Shown in pieces: positions 54,214-63,056 of a stretch of DNA of 64,000 nucleotides. The notes beneath the pieces are model-generated. The model did not search any database, was not told the DNA's origin, and saw nothing but the letters and a program-made list of their open reading frames with translations. How positions within the stretch are numbered: the first letter of the stretch is position 1; the number at the start of each line of letters is the position of its first letter. Source of the stretch: Hyalangium versicolor (GTDB taxonomy: Bacteria; Myxococcota; Myxococcia; Myxococcales; Myxococcaceae); contig NZ_JAHXBF010000002.1 in assembly GCF_020103695.1 (NCBI RefSeq), positions 372,001 through 436,000 of the forward strand, written 5' to 3'. Made by a program: the position numbers and the translations under genes.

Positions 54214-54498
54214 ATGGATATCAAAGCGCTGGCAACACTCGTCGGAACCTTGTCTCTCGGCTCGCTCGCAGCGGGCTGCGCCACCCAGCACCACGCCGCA
54301 CAGACCCGCACGGAGAAGGGCTCCCAGGGCTCCTGCAGCACCAAGGGCAGCGATGCATCCTGCAGCACCAAGGCTCCGCAGAAGGGCAGCGAGAGCGCGT
54401 GTGGAGAGGGCTCCTGCGGTGGCGCCCCGAGCGCCTCGACTTCGGAGAAGGGCACCGAGTCCGGCTGCGGAGCAGGCAGCTGCGCGGGCAGCAGGTAA
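54214..54498 (+). CDS. Small Cys-rich low-complexity lipoprotein-like protein
   Basis: A 94-residue protein. The leader (MDIKALATLVGTLSLGSLAAGC) ends in a lipobox-like AAGC. The exported part is low in complexity: Ser, Gly, Lys and Thr with spaced cysteines (GSCSTK, ASCSTK, SACGEGSCGG, SGCGAGSCAGS). This CGxGSC style recalls low-complexity Cys-rich proteins linked to metal handling. No other homology is evident. ATG at 54214 is chosen over 54193 because GGAGG stands 8 bases before it. The role is not known; metal buffering is a guess from composition. Confidence 0.6.
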   Translation: MDIKALATLVGTLSLGSLAAGCATQHHAAQTRTEKGSQGSCSTKGSDASCSTKAPQKGSESACGEGSCGGAPSASTSEKGTESGCGAGSCAGSR

Positions 54499-54646
54499 CC
54501 CGCTCCGCCAGCCTGTGGATTCGCTCAGAGGGGGCGCACGTCTGCCCACCTCCTCCTCACCGCACGGCCGAAACGAGCGCCAACCTGCCGATTCATTTGA
54601 CTTTTCGCCCTCGGAGAACAATGGATGCGGCGCTCCCGTCGAGCCG

Positions 54647-54664
54647 AGGGTCCTCATGGACCCT
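54647..54664 (+). terminator. Hairpin upstream of exbB
   Basis: AGGGTCC (54647-54653) and GGACCCT (54658-54664) pair perfectly around a TCAT tetraloop, 78 bases upstream of exbB in the 243-base gap. It may stop transcription from the Cys-rich gene or be an attenuator; there is no T run. Confidence 0.4.
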
Positions 54665-54741
54665 GTGACACAACCAGCACGTGACATTTTCACGCCAGGC
54701 CGGTGTTTCGCTGGTGCCCTCTCATTGATCCACAGGCTTCC

Positions 54742-55443
54742 ATGACGTCGCTCTTCCTCCTCGCCCAGGCCAGCCAGACCGAGGTCGGCTGGCTGAGTCA
54801 CAAGCTGCTCAGCGTCACGCTCTCCAGCGCCGAGTGGGTGCTGTGGCTGCTCGTCTCCCTCTCCGTGCTCTCCATCGCGTTGATGCTCGAGCGCGCCGTC
54901 TACTTCGCCACCCACCGGCTCAATGACTCCGAGGCCCTCGCCCTCAAGCTGGCTCGCGGCGAGTTCGACAGCGTCCGCTCCGCCGTCGAGGGCAAGAAGG
55001 GCATGGAGGCCGCCGTCATCCGCGAGGGCCTCGCCTCCACCTCCCAGGGCGCCGACACCGTGGAGCAGGTCATCGCCTCCACCGTGGCCCGCGAGCGTCC
55101 CCAGTACGAGCGCTACCTGTCCTTCCTCGGCACCCTGGGCAACAACGCCCCGTTCATCGGACTGTTCGGCACGGTGCTCGGCATCATCAAGGCGTTCCAT
55201 GATCTGGGCGCCACCAACGTCAAGGGCGCCGCCATCCAGCAGACCGTGATGGCCGGCATCTCCGAGGCGCTCGTCGCCACCGCCGTGGGTCTGGCCGTGG
55301 CCATCCCCGCCGTGGTCGCCTTCAACGTCTTCAACCGCCAGCTCAAGACGCTCACCAGCCGCACCAACGCGCTGGGCTTCGCGCTCGTGGGCAGCCTGCG
55401 CGCCGAGGGCCGCAAGGTCCCCGCCTCCACCGAGGGGCGGTAG
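54742..55443 (+). CDS. exbB: ExbB/TolQ-family proton-channel protein
   Basis: A 233-residue inner-membrane protein of the ExbB/TolQ/MotA group that drives TonB. Three hydrophobic segments are seen: one at about 29-50 (EWVLWLLVSLSVLSIALMLE), one at 130-165 (FLGTLGNNAPFIGLFGTVLGIIKAF) and one at 170-200 (GISEALVATAVGLAVAIPAVVAF). The GLFGTVLGI and ALVATAVGLAVAIPA motifs are typical. The start at ATG 54742 follows the family length. It is separated from exbD by only 3 bases. It is annotated ExbB rather than TolQ because of the adjacent TonB gene. Confidence 0.9.
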   Translation: MTSLFLLAQASQTEVGWLSHKLLSVTLSSAEWVLWLLVSLSVLSIALMLERAVYFATHRLNDSEALALKLARGEFDSVRSAVEGKKGMEAAVIREGLASTSQGADTVEQVIASTVARERPQYERYLSFLGTLGNNAPFIGLFGTVLGIIKAFHDLGATNVKGAAIQQTVMAGISEALVATAVGLAVAIPAVVAFNVFNRQLKTLTSRTNALGFALVGSLRAEGRKVPASTEGR

Positions 55444-55446
55444 GCC

Positions 55447-55890
55447 ATGGCCGGCGGCGCTCAGCAGGACAATGACGAAGAGATCACCGGCATCAACGTC
55501 ACACCGCTGGTGGACATCGTGCTGGTGCTCCTCATCATCTTCATGGTGACGGCCAACTTCATCGTCCGCGAGACGGTCGAGGTGGATCTGCCCCGCGCCG
55601 CCAATGGCGGAGAGACGGTGCAGGGCCTCGTCAACGTCGTCATCGACAAGGAGGGCAAGATCTTCTTCGACGGCACCGAGGTGCCCGAGGACGAGCTGTC
55701 CCGCAAGGTGTCCGAGGCCGTGGCCAAGGACAAGGACACCCGCGCCATCATCAGCGCGGACCAGACGCTTCCGTACGGCCGGGTGATGCACCTCATCGAC
55801 GTGGTGAAGGGCCAGGGCATCGCCAAGTTCGCCCTCAACATCCAGAAGGACGCCGCTCCCGCTCCCGCGGCCGCTCCCGCGAGTCCCTGA
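55447..55890 (+). CDS. exbD: ExbD/TolR-family protein
   Basis: A 147-residue protein with the ExbD architecture: a short cytoplasmic start, one membrane helix with the conserved acidic residue Asp23 in NVTPLVDIVLVLLIIFMV, and a periplasmic domain (GKIFFDGTEVPEDEL and DTRAIISADQTLPYGRVMHLIDVVKGQGI). The tail is Ala/Pro-rich. Asp23 corresponds to the proton-binding Asp of ExbD. It works with ExbB and the TonB encoded 16 bases downstream. Confidence 0.92.
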   Translation: MAGGAQQDNDEEITGINVTPLVDIVLVLLIIFMVTANFIVRETVEVDLPRAANGGETVQGLVNVVIDKEGKIFFDGTEVPEDELSRKVSEAVAKDKDTRAIISADQTLPYGRVMHLIDVVKGQGIAKFALNIQKDAAPAPAAAPASP

Positions 55891-55906
55891 GGCGAGGCGC
55901 CGCATC

Positions 55907-56692
55907 ATGAGTCAGGCGATACTCGACACCCCGCTGCCTCCTCGCCGCTCCTCGCAGTGGGCCCTCGTCTTCGTGCTCGTCTCGCTGGGGCTGCACGGCG
56001 TGGGCCTGTTCGCGCTCAGCCGCATGAAGGCGCGCGAGATCCCCACGGCGCAGAAGCCGGTGGAGCTCGTCATGGTGGAGGTGCAAAAGCCACCGCCACC
56101 GCCTCCGCCCAAGGAGGAGCCCAAGCCTCCCGAGCCTCCCAAGGCGAAGCCCCCGCCCAAGCCGCCTCCCGTGAAGGTGGCTCAGGCCGAGAAGCCGCCT
56201 CCTCCGCCTCCGGAGCAGGCCCCACCTCCGCCCAACGAGCCGCCCCCGCAGCCCACCAAGCCGGTGCCGCTCGTGGTGGGCATCTCCATGTCCTCCACCA
56301 CCGCCGCCGGTGGTTTCGCCGCGCCCGTGGGCAACACCGCCTACGGCAAGGTGGACAGCACGGCCAAGGCCCCCTCGGAGGTGAAGGAGTACGCGGCGCC
56401 CAAGTACACTCCCATCTACCAGGTGGACTCCGAGCCCACCGTCGCCTCCGAGGTGAAGATCCCCTACCCCGAGGAGGCCCGGCGCGCCGGCATCGAGGGC
56501 ACCGTCACGCTCTCCATCACCATCGATCCCGAGGGCAAGGTGGTGGCCGCGAAGATCATCTCCGGCCCGGGCTACGGGCTGAACGAGGCCGCGCGAGACG
56601 CCATCAAGCGCTTCCGCTTCAAGCCCGCCATCAAGGGCGGCGAGGCCGTCTCCACCGAGATGAAGTACGCCTATACCTTCCTGCTGGACTGA
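55907..56692 (+). CDS. tonB: TonB energy transducer
   Basis: A 261-residue TonB. An N-terminal transmembrane helix (about 18-38) contains SLGLHGVGLF with a His at position 30, similar to the SHLS motif. A long Pro/Lys/Glu-rich periplasm-spanning region (about 60-125) is followed by the C-terminal TonB domain (about 185-261; YPEEARRAGIEGTVTLSITIDPEGKV, AIKRFRFKPA). It transfers energy to TonB-dependent receptors such as the one encoded at 47.3 kb, but the two are not in the same operon. A perfect hairpin begins at its stop codon. Confidence 0.9.
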   Translation: MSQAILDTPLPPRRSSQWALVFVLVSLGLHGVGLFALSRMKAREIPTAQKPVELVMVEVQKPPPPPPPKEEPKPPEPPKAKPPPKPPPVKVAQAEKPPPPPPEQAPPPPNEPPPQPTKPVPLVVGISMSSTTAAGGFAAPVGNTAYGKVDSTAKAPSEVKEYAAPKYTPIYQVDSEPTVASEVKIPYPEEARRAGIEGTVTLSITIDPEGKVVAAKIISGPGYGLNEAARDAIKRFRFKPAIKGGEAVSTEMKYAYTFLLD

Positions 56693-56721
56693 CGACGGCC
56701 ACGGCTCTCGCGGCCGTCGTC
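56691..56721. terminator. Bidirectional terminator between tonB and the MarR gene
   Basis: GACGACGGCC (56691-56700, overlapping the tonB stop) and GGCCGTCGTC (56712-56721) pair perfectly over 10 bases around an 11-base loop. The convergent MarR gene ends 4 bases further on. Confidence 0.75.
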
Positions 56722-56724
56722 CCC

Positions 56725-57291
56725 TCAGGTGCCCGGAGGGCCTTCCTTGCCACCTTTCACAAGAGGTGCGGCCTGGGTGTTATCCGCCGCGGCCCGCTGG
56801 GCCTTCAGCTTCTCCACGGCCCGCCTCATCACGTCTCTCAGCGAGCGCAGGTCCGCCGCGCACAGCGCCGAGATGGCCGCAGGAGGCTCCGCCAACCGCT
56901 CAATCAGCCGCCGGCTCACCTCCGCGCCCGCCTCGGTCAGCCACAGCAGCTTCACCCGCCGGTCATGGTCGGCGCTGCGCCGCTCCACCAGGCCTCGGCC
57001 CTCCAACCGGTCCACCAGCCCCGTCACGTTCGAGGCATCACATCCCAGGTAGCTGGCAATCATGCTCATCGGCTGTGGCCCGTTGCCGAGCGACCGCAGC
57101 ATGTGCACCTGCACCGGCGACAATTCGAACTCGGCCGCCAACGCGGGGAAGTTCCGCATCCGCTCCTGAATGAGTTCGAAGAGCGCCGCCCATGCCTCTC
57201 GCGCCAGGTCCTCGTCGAGTCTGGGGGACGCCATGCCCCCGCAATCTGGATTCGCACGGGCCTCCATCCGCTCCGCTTCTGTCCTGCTCAT
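56725..57291 (-). CDS. MarR-family transcriptional regulator
   Basis: A 188-residue winged-helix regulator. The recognition core is QVHMLRSLGNGPQPMSMIASYLGCDASNVTGLVDRLEGRGLVERRSADHDRRVKLLWLTEAG, shown here in family terms: LGCDASNVTGLVDRL is the recognition helix and SADHDRRVKLLWLT the wing. The N-terminal tail (about 30 residues) is longer than usual. It is divergent from a TolC-family gene 102 bases away, the common arrangement for repressors of efflux genes that respond to phenolic or hydrophobic compounds. Target and ligand are not known. Confidence 0.9.
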   Translation of the reverse strand: MSRTEAERMEARANPDCGGMASPRLDEDLAREAWAALFELIQERMRNFPALAAEFELSPVQVHMLRSLGNGPQPMSMIASYLGCDASNVTGLVDRLEGRGLVERRSADHDRRVKLLWLTEAGAEVSRRLIERLAEPPAAISALCAADLRSLRDVMRRAVEKLKAQRAAADNTQAAPLVKGGKEGPPGT

Positions 57292-57393
57292 GCGCCCATC
57301 GTAATTCACTCGGTCGACCTCGACAATTGACTCCCTCAACCATTGCGAGATACAAGCTCGTTCCCAGTGTAGGACAATGGGAGGAACAACCGT
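57292..57393 (+). promoter_or_regulatory. Divergent promoter of the MarR and TolC-family genes
   Basis: TTGACT (57327-57332) and ATACAA (57350-57355) are separated by 17 bases and could be -35 and -10 for the TolC gene; GGGAGG precedes its ATG. No perfect inverted repeat of the MarR type could be found by eye, so the operator is not identified. Confidence 0.45.
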
Positions 57394-58806
57394 ATGACGC
57401 CCCTTCTGGCGCTGGCCCTCGCGGTCACGACCGCAGGACCGGTGCTCACGCTGGACGAGGCGCTGGCCGAGGCCCAACACAAGAACCTGGACCTCAAGGC
57501 AGCGCGCGCTCGGCTGCAACAAGCCGAGCAGGCCTCGCGCAAGGCCTGGGCCGGCTACCTGCCCACCGTCAACGTCGGCGGCACGTATACCCGCAACTCG
57601 GACGAGGCGCGCATCTTGTTCCCGCTGCGCAGCGTGGTGCGCGACACGGGAGCGCCTACCAGCGGTCCGCCGGATGAGACGGGCAGCCCCACCAACCTGG
57701 CGGTCGTCAACGCGGAGGCGCTCGACATCACCCTCCAGCCACTCAACCAGTTCGGCGCGCAGGCGGAGGTGCGTCAGGCGCTCATCGTCCCGCAGCTGTG
57801 GGCGGGCATCCAGGCGGCCACGCAGGCCGAGCACCTGGCCGAGCTCAACATCGAGGCACAGCGGCGGGAGATCCTCTTCGCGGTGGCGCAGGCGTACTAC
57901 GGCGCCTCTGCCTCCGAGGCGGCGCTGCGAGCCCAGACCCGGCTGCTGGAGTTGAACCAGGCGCGGGAGAAGGACACGCAGGCGCGCTTCCAGGCGGGCA
58001 CGGTGACGCGGGTGGCGGTGCTGCGCGCGCAGTTGGACCGGACGCGCGCCGAGCAGGATCTGCTGCGCTCGCGCAACGCGCTGTCGGCCGCGAAGCTGGC
58101 GTTGGCCACGCTGCTGCAGCGGGATCCGAACTTCGAGCTGGCGCCTCCCGCGGAGCCGCAGCTTCCGGCGCAGCAGGGAGACCTGGCGGAGAAGGCGCTC
58201 GAGCAGCGTCCAGACGTGGCGGCCTCGCGCGAGAACGAGGAGTTGGCGCGAACCAACCGCCGCGGGGCATGGCTGAGCTACCTGCCAACGGTGGGGTTGT
58301 CCGGAGCGTATCGGTGGAGCAACGCGGCGGGCTTCACGGGGAAGAACACCTCGTGGCTGGTGACGCTGGCGGCTTCGTGGACGCTGTGGGACGGCGGCCT
58401 GCGCGAGGCCAACCTGCACGAGCAATCGGCGAAGGTGGCGGAGGCCGAGGCACTGCGGCAGTCGGCCGAGGCGCGCACGCGCGAAGAGGTGGCGCGCTAC
58501 CAGTTGGAGTTGGAGAGCGCCCTGGCCAACCGCTCCAAGGCGCAGGAGGCCGTGGAGCTGGCTCGCGAGTCGGCACGGCTGACGGACATCAGCTTCCGGG
58601 CGGGCGTGGCCACGTATCTGGAGGTGGCGGATGCGAACACCTCGCTCACGTCGGCCGAGGTGGGGTTCGTGGCCGAGCAGCTCCAGGCCTCGCTGGCGGC
58701 GCTGCGGCTGCTCAAGTCGGCGGGAGTGTTCCCTCCACCCAACCTCGACAGGGAGGGAGGCACGGCCCAGGGAGAGGGAACTCCGCCCGCCACGCCTGCG
58801 CCCTGA
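57394..58806 (+). CDS. TolC-family outer membrane efflux protein
   Basis: A 470-residue outer-membrane efflux duct. The signal segment (MTPLLALALAVTTAGP) leads to TLDEALAEAQHKNLDLKAARARLQQAEQASRKAWAGYLPTVNVGGTYTRN in family terms, and the duplicated internal half has GAWLSYLPTVGLSGAYRW, LAASWTLWDGGLREANLHEQ and YLEVADANTSLTSAEVGF. This is the TolC two-repeat layout. No inner-membrane pump or adaptor gene is adjacent, so the partners must lie elsewhere. Control by the divergent MarR protein is likely. The C-terminal 25 residues are Pro/Gly/Glu-rich. Confidence 0.92.
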   Translation: MTPLLALALAVTTAGPVLTLDEALAEAQHKNLDLKAARARLQQAEQASRKAWAGYLPTVNVGGTYTRNSDEARILFPLRSVVRDTGAPTSGPPDETGSPTNLAVVNAEALDITLQPLNQFGAQAEVRQALIVPQLWAGIQAATQAEHLAELNIEAQRREILFAVAQAYYGASASEAALRAQTRLLELNQAREKDTQARFQAGTVTRVAVLRAQLDRTRAEQDLLRSRNALSAAKLALATLLQRDPNFELAPPAEPQLPAQQGDLAEKALEQRPDVAASRENEELARTNRRGAWLSYLPTVGLSGAYRWSNAAGFTGKNTSWLVTLAASWTLWDGGLREANLHEQSAKVAEAEALRQSAEARTREEVARYQLELESALANRSKAQEAVELARESARLTDISFRAGVATYLEVADANTSLTSAEVGFVAEQLQASLAALRLLKSAGVFPPPNLDREGGTAQGEGTPPATPAP

Positions 58807-58819
58807 AGGGACTGGGGGT

Positions 58820-59647
58820 CTACGGTACGTCGGTGGGGTCCCAGCTGGTGCGCAGGTCCTCATTCAACCCGTCGAGCACCTGCATCTCCTCCGTGGACAG
58901 CTCGAAGCCGTAGACGTCCGCGTTCTCGTGGATGCGCTCCTTGCGCACGGACTTCGGAATGACGATGAGCCCGCGTTGCAGGCACCAGCGAATGAGCACC
59001 TGCGCCGGCGTCCTCGAGTGACGCTGCGCCACCTTGACCAGCGTTGAATCTCCGAGTCGCTGGCCCTTCGTCAGCGGGCTGTAGGCCTCCACCGCGATGC
59101 CGTGCCCCTCGCAGTAGCGCTGCAGCTCCACCTGATAGAGGAACGGGCTGAACTCCACCTGGTTGACGGCGGGAACGACCTTGGCGTGGCGGAGCAACTC
59201 CTCCAGGTGGTTCTCTTGGAAGTTGCTCACGCCGATGGCGCGGCACTTCCCATCCGCCAGCAACGTCTCCATCGCCCGCCATGAGTCCAACCGCCTGCCG
59301 GACACCGGCCAGTGCTCCAGGTACAGGTCCACGTACTCCAGCCCGAGCTCCTTCAAACTCCGCTCACAGGCACGCAGGGTGGACTCGTAGCCCTGATCAT
59401 CGTTCCACAGCTTCGTGGTGACGAAGATCTCCTTGCGAGAAATCCCGCTGTCACGGACGGCGGCGCCCACATCCCGCTCGTTGCCGTAGATACGAGCCGT
59501 GTCGATGTGCCGATACCCCATGGCGAGCGCCTGGGACACCGCCTGGCGCGTCTCCTCGCCTCGAGGCGCTCGGAAGACTCCGAGCCCCAGGCGCGGAATC
59601 TCCACGCCATTGTTCAGCCGCAGGGTGGAACTCAGGTGCAGCTCCAT
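58820..59647 (-). CDS. Aldo/keto reductase
   Basis: A 275-residue NADPH-dependent aldo/keto reductase of the AKR5/2,5-diketo-gluconate reductase-like group. The catalytic tetrad is visible: Asp49 and Tyr54 in HIDTARIYGNE, Lys79 in TTKLWN and His112 in LEHWP. The cofactor-binding IPKSVRKERI segment is also present. The ATG at 59647 is preceded by GAGGCGG. It is convergent with the TolC gene (13 bases between stops) and divergent from the DUF547 gene. The substrate is not known. Confidence 0.93.
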   Translation of the reverse strand: MELHLSSTLRLNNGVEIPRLGLGVFRAPRGEETRQAVSQALAMGYRHIDTARIYGNERDVGAAVRDSGISRKEIFVTTKLWNDDQGYESTLRACERSLKELGLEYVDLYLEHWPVSGRRLDSWRAMETLLADGKCRAIGVSNFQENHLEELLRHAKVVPAVNQVEFSPFLYQVELQRYCEGHGIAVEAYSPLTKGQRLGDSTLVKVAQRHSRTPAQVLIRWCLQRGLIVIPKSVRKERIHENADVYGFELSTEEMQVLDGLNEDLRTSWDPTDVP

Positions 59648-59774
59648 GGTCACCGCCTCCTCGCTCGAGCAGCTCGTGCCATCCGGCATGGGCTCCTCGC
59701 GAGCCAACATACCGCCCTGCTCGGCATGGCAAGAACCCCGCCCCGGCACGCCTGTGGTCTACACTGCACACGCC

Positions 59775-60683
59775 GTGGTCCCTTCCGCTCCCAGCCGGCG
59801 CCGCCGGCTCCTGCTCGCCCTATTCGCCTTCACGCTCCCCGCCGTACTCGCGGTCAGTGGCGTGCTCTACGTGAATGGACTTCTGCCAGCCTCCGTGCCG
59901 AGCGGGGACTTCCCCTTCCACTACAGCGGCTACTCCCACGTGCTGCGCCACGTGAAACCGGACGGGGACGTGGACTTCTCTGCCCTGGGCCGCGAGCGCC
60001 AGGAGCTGGATGCCTTCGTGCGCTCGCTGGCCACCTTCTCTCCACACAGCCGGCCCGACCTCTTCGAGAAGCCCGAGGAGGCACTGGCCTATTGGCTCAA
60101 CGCCTACCACGCGCTCGTGCTGCAGGCGCTGGTGGACGGGTATCCCTACCTCGAGAGCGTCCACGACCCGTGGTTGGGCCGCTTCTTCTGGGGCCGCTCC
60201 TGGCCCGTGGGAGGCCACCGGCTGACGCTCTGGGCGCTGGAGCACCGCATCCTCCAGAAGGAGTTCGCCGACCCGCGCATCCACCTCGCCCTCTTCCACG
60301 GCACGCGCGGCGGACCGCTACTGGATGGCGCCCCCTTCGATCCCGCCTTCCTCGACTCCCAGCTCAACGACGCGGCCCGCCGCTTCATCGGTGACAAGCG
60401 TCACGTGCGGCTGGATGGAAACACCATCCACCTGGCGCGAGTCTTCGACACCTACCGGGAGGACTTCCTCGCCGCGCTGCCCGAGGGCCGCCGAGGCACC
60501 GTGCTCCAGTTCGTCTGGGCCTTCCTCCCGGACAGCTGCACGGATCGCTATGGCTGCGACACCCGGAGCGATCTCGACCGCGTGTGCGGGACGAAGCTGG
60601 ACAAGTGCCAGATCGTCTTCGAACCCGAGGATCCCTCGCTCCCGGATGCAGCCCAGCGCGGTGTCCGGACCGGAGTGCCGTGA
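59775..60683 (+). CDS. DUF547 protein, membrane-anchored
   Basis: A 302-residue protein with an N-terminal anchor (RRRRLLLALFAFTLPAVLAVSGVLYVNGLL) and the DUF547 core: YWLNAYHALVLQALVDGYP near residue 110, HDPWLGRFFW, LTLWALEHRILQKEFADPRIHLALFHGTRGGPLL and LQFVWAFLPD. DUF547 proteins have been related to transglutaminase-like folds, but no confident triad is assigned. The GTG start at 59775 is the first that gives a short N-region before the hydrophobic stretch. It is convergent with the Gfo/Idh gene (8 bases). Confidence 0.85.
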   Translation: MVPSAPSRRRRLLLALFAFTLPAVLAVSGVLYVNGLLPASVPSGDFPFHYSGYSHVLRHVKPDGDVDFSALGRERQELDAFVRSLATFSPHSRPDLFEKPEEALAYWLNAYHALVLQALVDGYPYLESVHDPWLGRFFWGRSWPVGGHRLTLWALEHRILQKEFADPRIHLALFHGTRGGPLLDGAPFDPAFLDSQLNDAARRFIGDKRHVRLDGNTIHLARVFDTYREDFLAALPEGRRGTVLQFVWAFLPDSCTDRYGCDTRSDLDRVCGTKLDKCQIVFEPEDPSLPDAAQRGVRTGVP

Positions 60684-60691
60684 GCCCGCGC

Positions 60692-61780
60692 TCAGTGCTT
60701 GCCGAGTGAGATCCAGCGCCGCTCCGAGTGCGAGCGCCGGATGGCATCCAACACGCGCTGGTTGCGCCAGCCGTCCTCGAAGCTCGCGGCACCGGCTATC
60801 GCTCGAGCCCCCGAGCGCAGCGCCTCGGTGATGGCCTGGGTGTACAGCCGGAAGCCGTGGGCCCACTCGTTGTCCGGCATCCCCTGGGGCAACGGCTCCA
60901 CGGCGGGCAGCGGCACCGGTTCCCACTTCCGGCCGCCCACCTCGGCGCGCATCAACTCCAGCCCTTCCACGCGCAGCCCGCCTCGCGACCCGAACACCTC
61001 CGTCACGTGCATGGGCTTGCCCGGCTCCACCGCGGAGAGGCTCATCGACACCGTCAGCCCCCCGCCAAAGCCCAGCAACGCCTGGACTTCATCATCGGAA
61101 GTCACCACCCGAGGCTGCCCGTTCGCGGCATCCGGCCGCGTCGTCACCTGCGTCGCGAGCACTCCCAACACCTCCACCGGTTCGCGGCCTAGAAGGAAGC
61201 GCAGCGCATCCACCGCGTGCGAGCCGAGCGCTCCGAGCAACCCGCCGCCCTTCGCCACATCTGACCACCAGTCCCAGGGCCTGCCCGGCCCGGCGCGGTT
61301 GTCGCTGCGATAGCGCACGCGCGCATGGTGGATCGTCCCCAGCTCGCCAGACTGGATGATCTCCCGCATCCGCCGGCGCGAGGGAAGGAAGCGCAGTTGA
61401 TGGTCCACCAGCGCCAGCACCCCGCGCTGCTCGGCGGCCATCCACATGACCTCCGCTTCAGCAGCCTCCAGCGACGTGGGCTTCTCGCACAGCACGGCCT
61501 TGCCAGCATGCACCGCAGCAATCGCCATCTCGCGGTGCAGGTGAGGCGGCGTAGCGATGCTGACGAGCTGCACGTCTGGATGGCGCACCACCTCGCGCCA
61601 GTCCCGGGTGGCGTGAGGAATGCCCAGCTCCCGCGCCACCTGCTCGGCGCGCTCGAGCCGGGCGCTGGCGATGGACACCACCTCCACCCCGGCACACGCA
61701 CGGAAGGCGGGCACCTGCGTGGAGCGAGCGAAGCCCGCGCCGATGATGCCCACCCGAAGAGGTTGGACTCCGGTCGTCAT
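60692..61780 (-). CDS. Gfo/Idh/MocA-family NAD(P)-dependent oxidoreductase
   Basis: A 362-residue oxidoreductase. The Rossmann motif is VGIIGAGFARSTQVPAF (10-26), and the conserved EKP (99-101) follows VLCEKPTS. A C-terminal alpha/beta domain contains DWWSDVAKGGGLLGALGSHAVDALRFLLG, which holds the GSHxxD catalytic-region pattern. Sugar or inositol derivatives are usual substrates. It lies 43 bases downstream of the sugar ABC permease on the same strand, so it probably acts on the imported sugar. The ATG at 61780 gives a complete Rossmann N-terminus. Confidence 0.94.
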   Translation of the reverse strand: MTTGVQPLRVGIIGAGFARSTQVPAFRACAGVEVVSIASARLERAEQVARELGIPHATRDWREVVRHPDVQLVSIATPPHLHREMAIAAVHAGKAVLCEKPTSLEAAEAEVMWMAAEQRGVLALVDHQLRFLPSRRRMREIIQSGELGTIHHARVRYRSDNRAGPGRPWDWWSDVAKGGGLLGALGSHAVDALRFLLGREPVEVLGVLATQVTTRPDAANGQPRVVTSDDEVQALLGFGGGLTVSMSLSAVEPGKPMHVTEVFGSRGGLRVEGLELMRAEVGGRKWEPVPLPAVEPLPQGMPDNEWAHGFRLYTQAITEALRSGARAIAGAASFEDGWRNQRVLDAIRRSHSERRWISLGKH

Positions 61781-61823
61781 CCCGCCTCCATTCAGGCCGG
61801 GCCCAGCACCTCGACGTCTGGGT

Positions 61824-63056
61824 TCAGGCCCGTCCCGCCGCCTGCCGGCCTCGCCGCGACAACGCGTCGATGGAAGCCGCCACGAGCAGCACCGCTCCCG
61901 TCACCATGAACTTCACGGACGAGGACAGAGCCAACAGGTCCATGCCGTTGGAGATGGAGCCAATCACCAGCGCACCCAGGATGGCAGACCATGCCGAGCC
62001 CCGTCCACCGAAGAGGCTGGTACCGCCGATCACCGCCGCCGCGATGGCATTGAGCAGCACGTCACCGCTGCCCGAAGACTGGTTCACCGCCAACAGGCGA
62101 GAGGCCGCGAGGATGCCGCCCGCGGCCGCCATCGTCGACCCCAGCGTGAAGATGGCCACGCGGATGTTCTCCACGCGGATGCCGGAGCGCTTCGCCGCCT
62201 CGGCGTTGCCGCCCACCGCGAAGGTGTGACGGCCGAAGCGCGTGCGTTTGATGAGCAACTCCAGCGCCACCACGAATCCCGCGAAGAGGAGCGCCGCCAG
62301 CGGCAGCCCGCGGTCCTGGGTGAAGATGGCGACGGACACCAGCACCGCGCCGGAGATGACCACCAGCCGAGCCACCGTGGCTCGCAGGTGCGGCAGGGGC
62401 AGCCCGGCCGCCGACCGCCGCCACCGGTCCACCAGCACCGTCGCCGCATAGATGGCGATGATCAGGATCGCCACTGGCCAGGCGATGACTGACTCGAAGA
62501 AGGTACCGGTGAGCCCGGTGATCACCTGGTTGTTCAGGTTCACGGTGCCCGTGCCGCCCAGCACATAGAGCAGCGCGCCCTGCCACCCGAGCAGACCGGC
62601 CAGCGTCACCACGAACGAAGGCACCCGGAGCCGCGTGATCCACAGTCCGTGGAACAGGCCGATCGCCGCGCCCGTGGCCAGGCCCGCGACGATGGAGGCC
62701 CACGGGGACCAGCCGTGCTTGACGTTGAGAATCGCCATCACCGAAGCGGCCAGGCCGCTCACGGCGCCCGCCGACAAATCAATCTCTCCCAGGAGCAGCA
62801 CCAACACGATGCCCGCGGAGATCGTCCCCATGGCCGCGATCTGCAGCATGAGGTTGGTGAGGTTGACCGCGGAGAGGAACCGCGGGTTGGCCACGTAGAA
62901 GATGAGCCAGATGACGATCAGCCCGACGATGACGGGCAGACTCCCCAGCTCCCCCTGAGACAGGCGGCGGCGAAAGCCCTGCCACGCGCCCTTCAGCCCG
63001 GGGGCATCCTGGATCAACCGGGGATCGATAGCGGTTTCACGCGCGGCGCTGCTCAT
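61824..63056 (-). CDS. Sugar ABC transporter permease (XylH/RbsC type)
   Basis: A 410-residue inner-membrane permease with about ten helices and the BPD_transp_2 features: LVLLLGEIDLSAGAVSGLAAS, VPSFVVTLAG, FGRHTFAVGGNAEAAKRSGI and AAVIGGTSLFGGRGSAWSAILG. The EIDLS and GGTSLFGG motifs fit D-xylose/ribose-type importers. The insertion of a soluble-looking stretch near 210-235 is typical of XylH-like subunits. The start overlaps the stop of the ATPase gene by 4 bases. Confidence 0.92.
   Translation of the reverse strand: MSSAARETAIDPRLIQDAPGLKGAWQGFRRRLSQGELGSLPVIVGLIVIWLIFYVANPRFLSAVNLTNLMLQIAAMGTISAGIVLVLLLGEIDLSAGAVSGLAASVMAILNVKHGWSPWASIVAGLATGAAIGLFHGLWITRLRVPSFVVTLAGLLGWQGALLYVLGGTGTVNLNNQVITGLTGTFFESVIAWPVAILIIAIYAATVLVDRWRRSAAGLPLPHLRATVARLVVISGAVLVSVAIFTQDRGLPLAALLFAGFVVALELLIKRTRFGRHTFAVGGNAEAAKRSGIRVENIRVAIFTLGSTMAAAGGILAASRLLAVNQSSGSGDVLLNAIAAAVIGGTSLFGGRGSAWSAILGALVIGSISNGMDLLALSSSVKFMVTGAVLLVAASIDALSRRGRQAAGRA

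Noticed and set aside
54620..54667. 15-codon frame upstream of exbB
   Set aside because: No ribosome site, no composition signal, and it overlaps the hairpin; too short to support.
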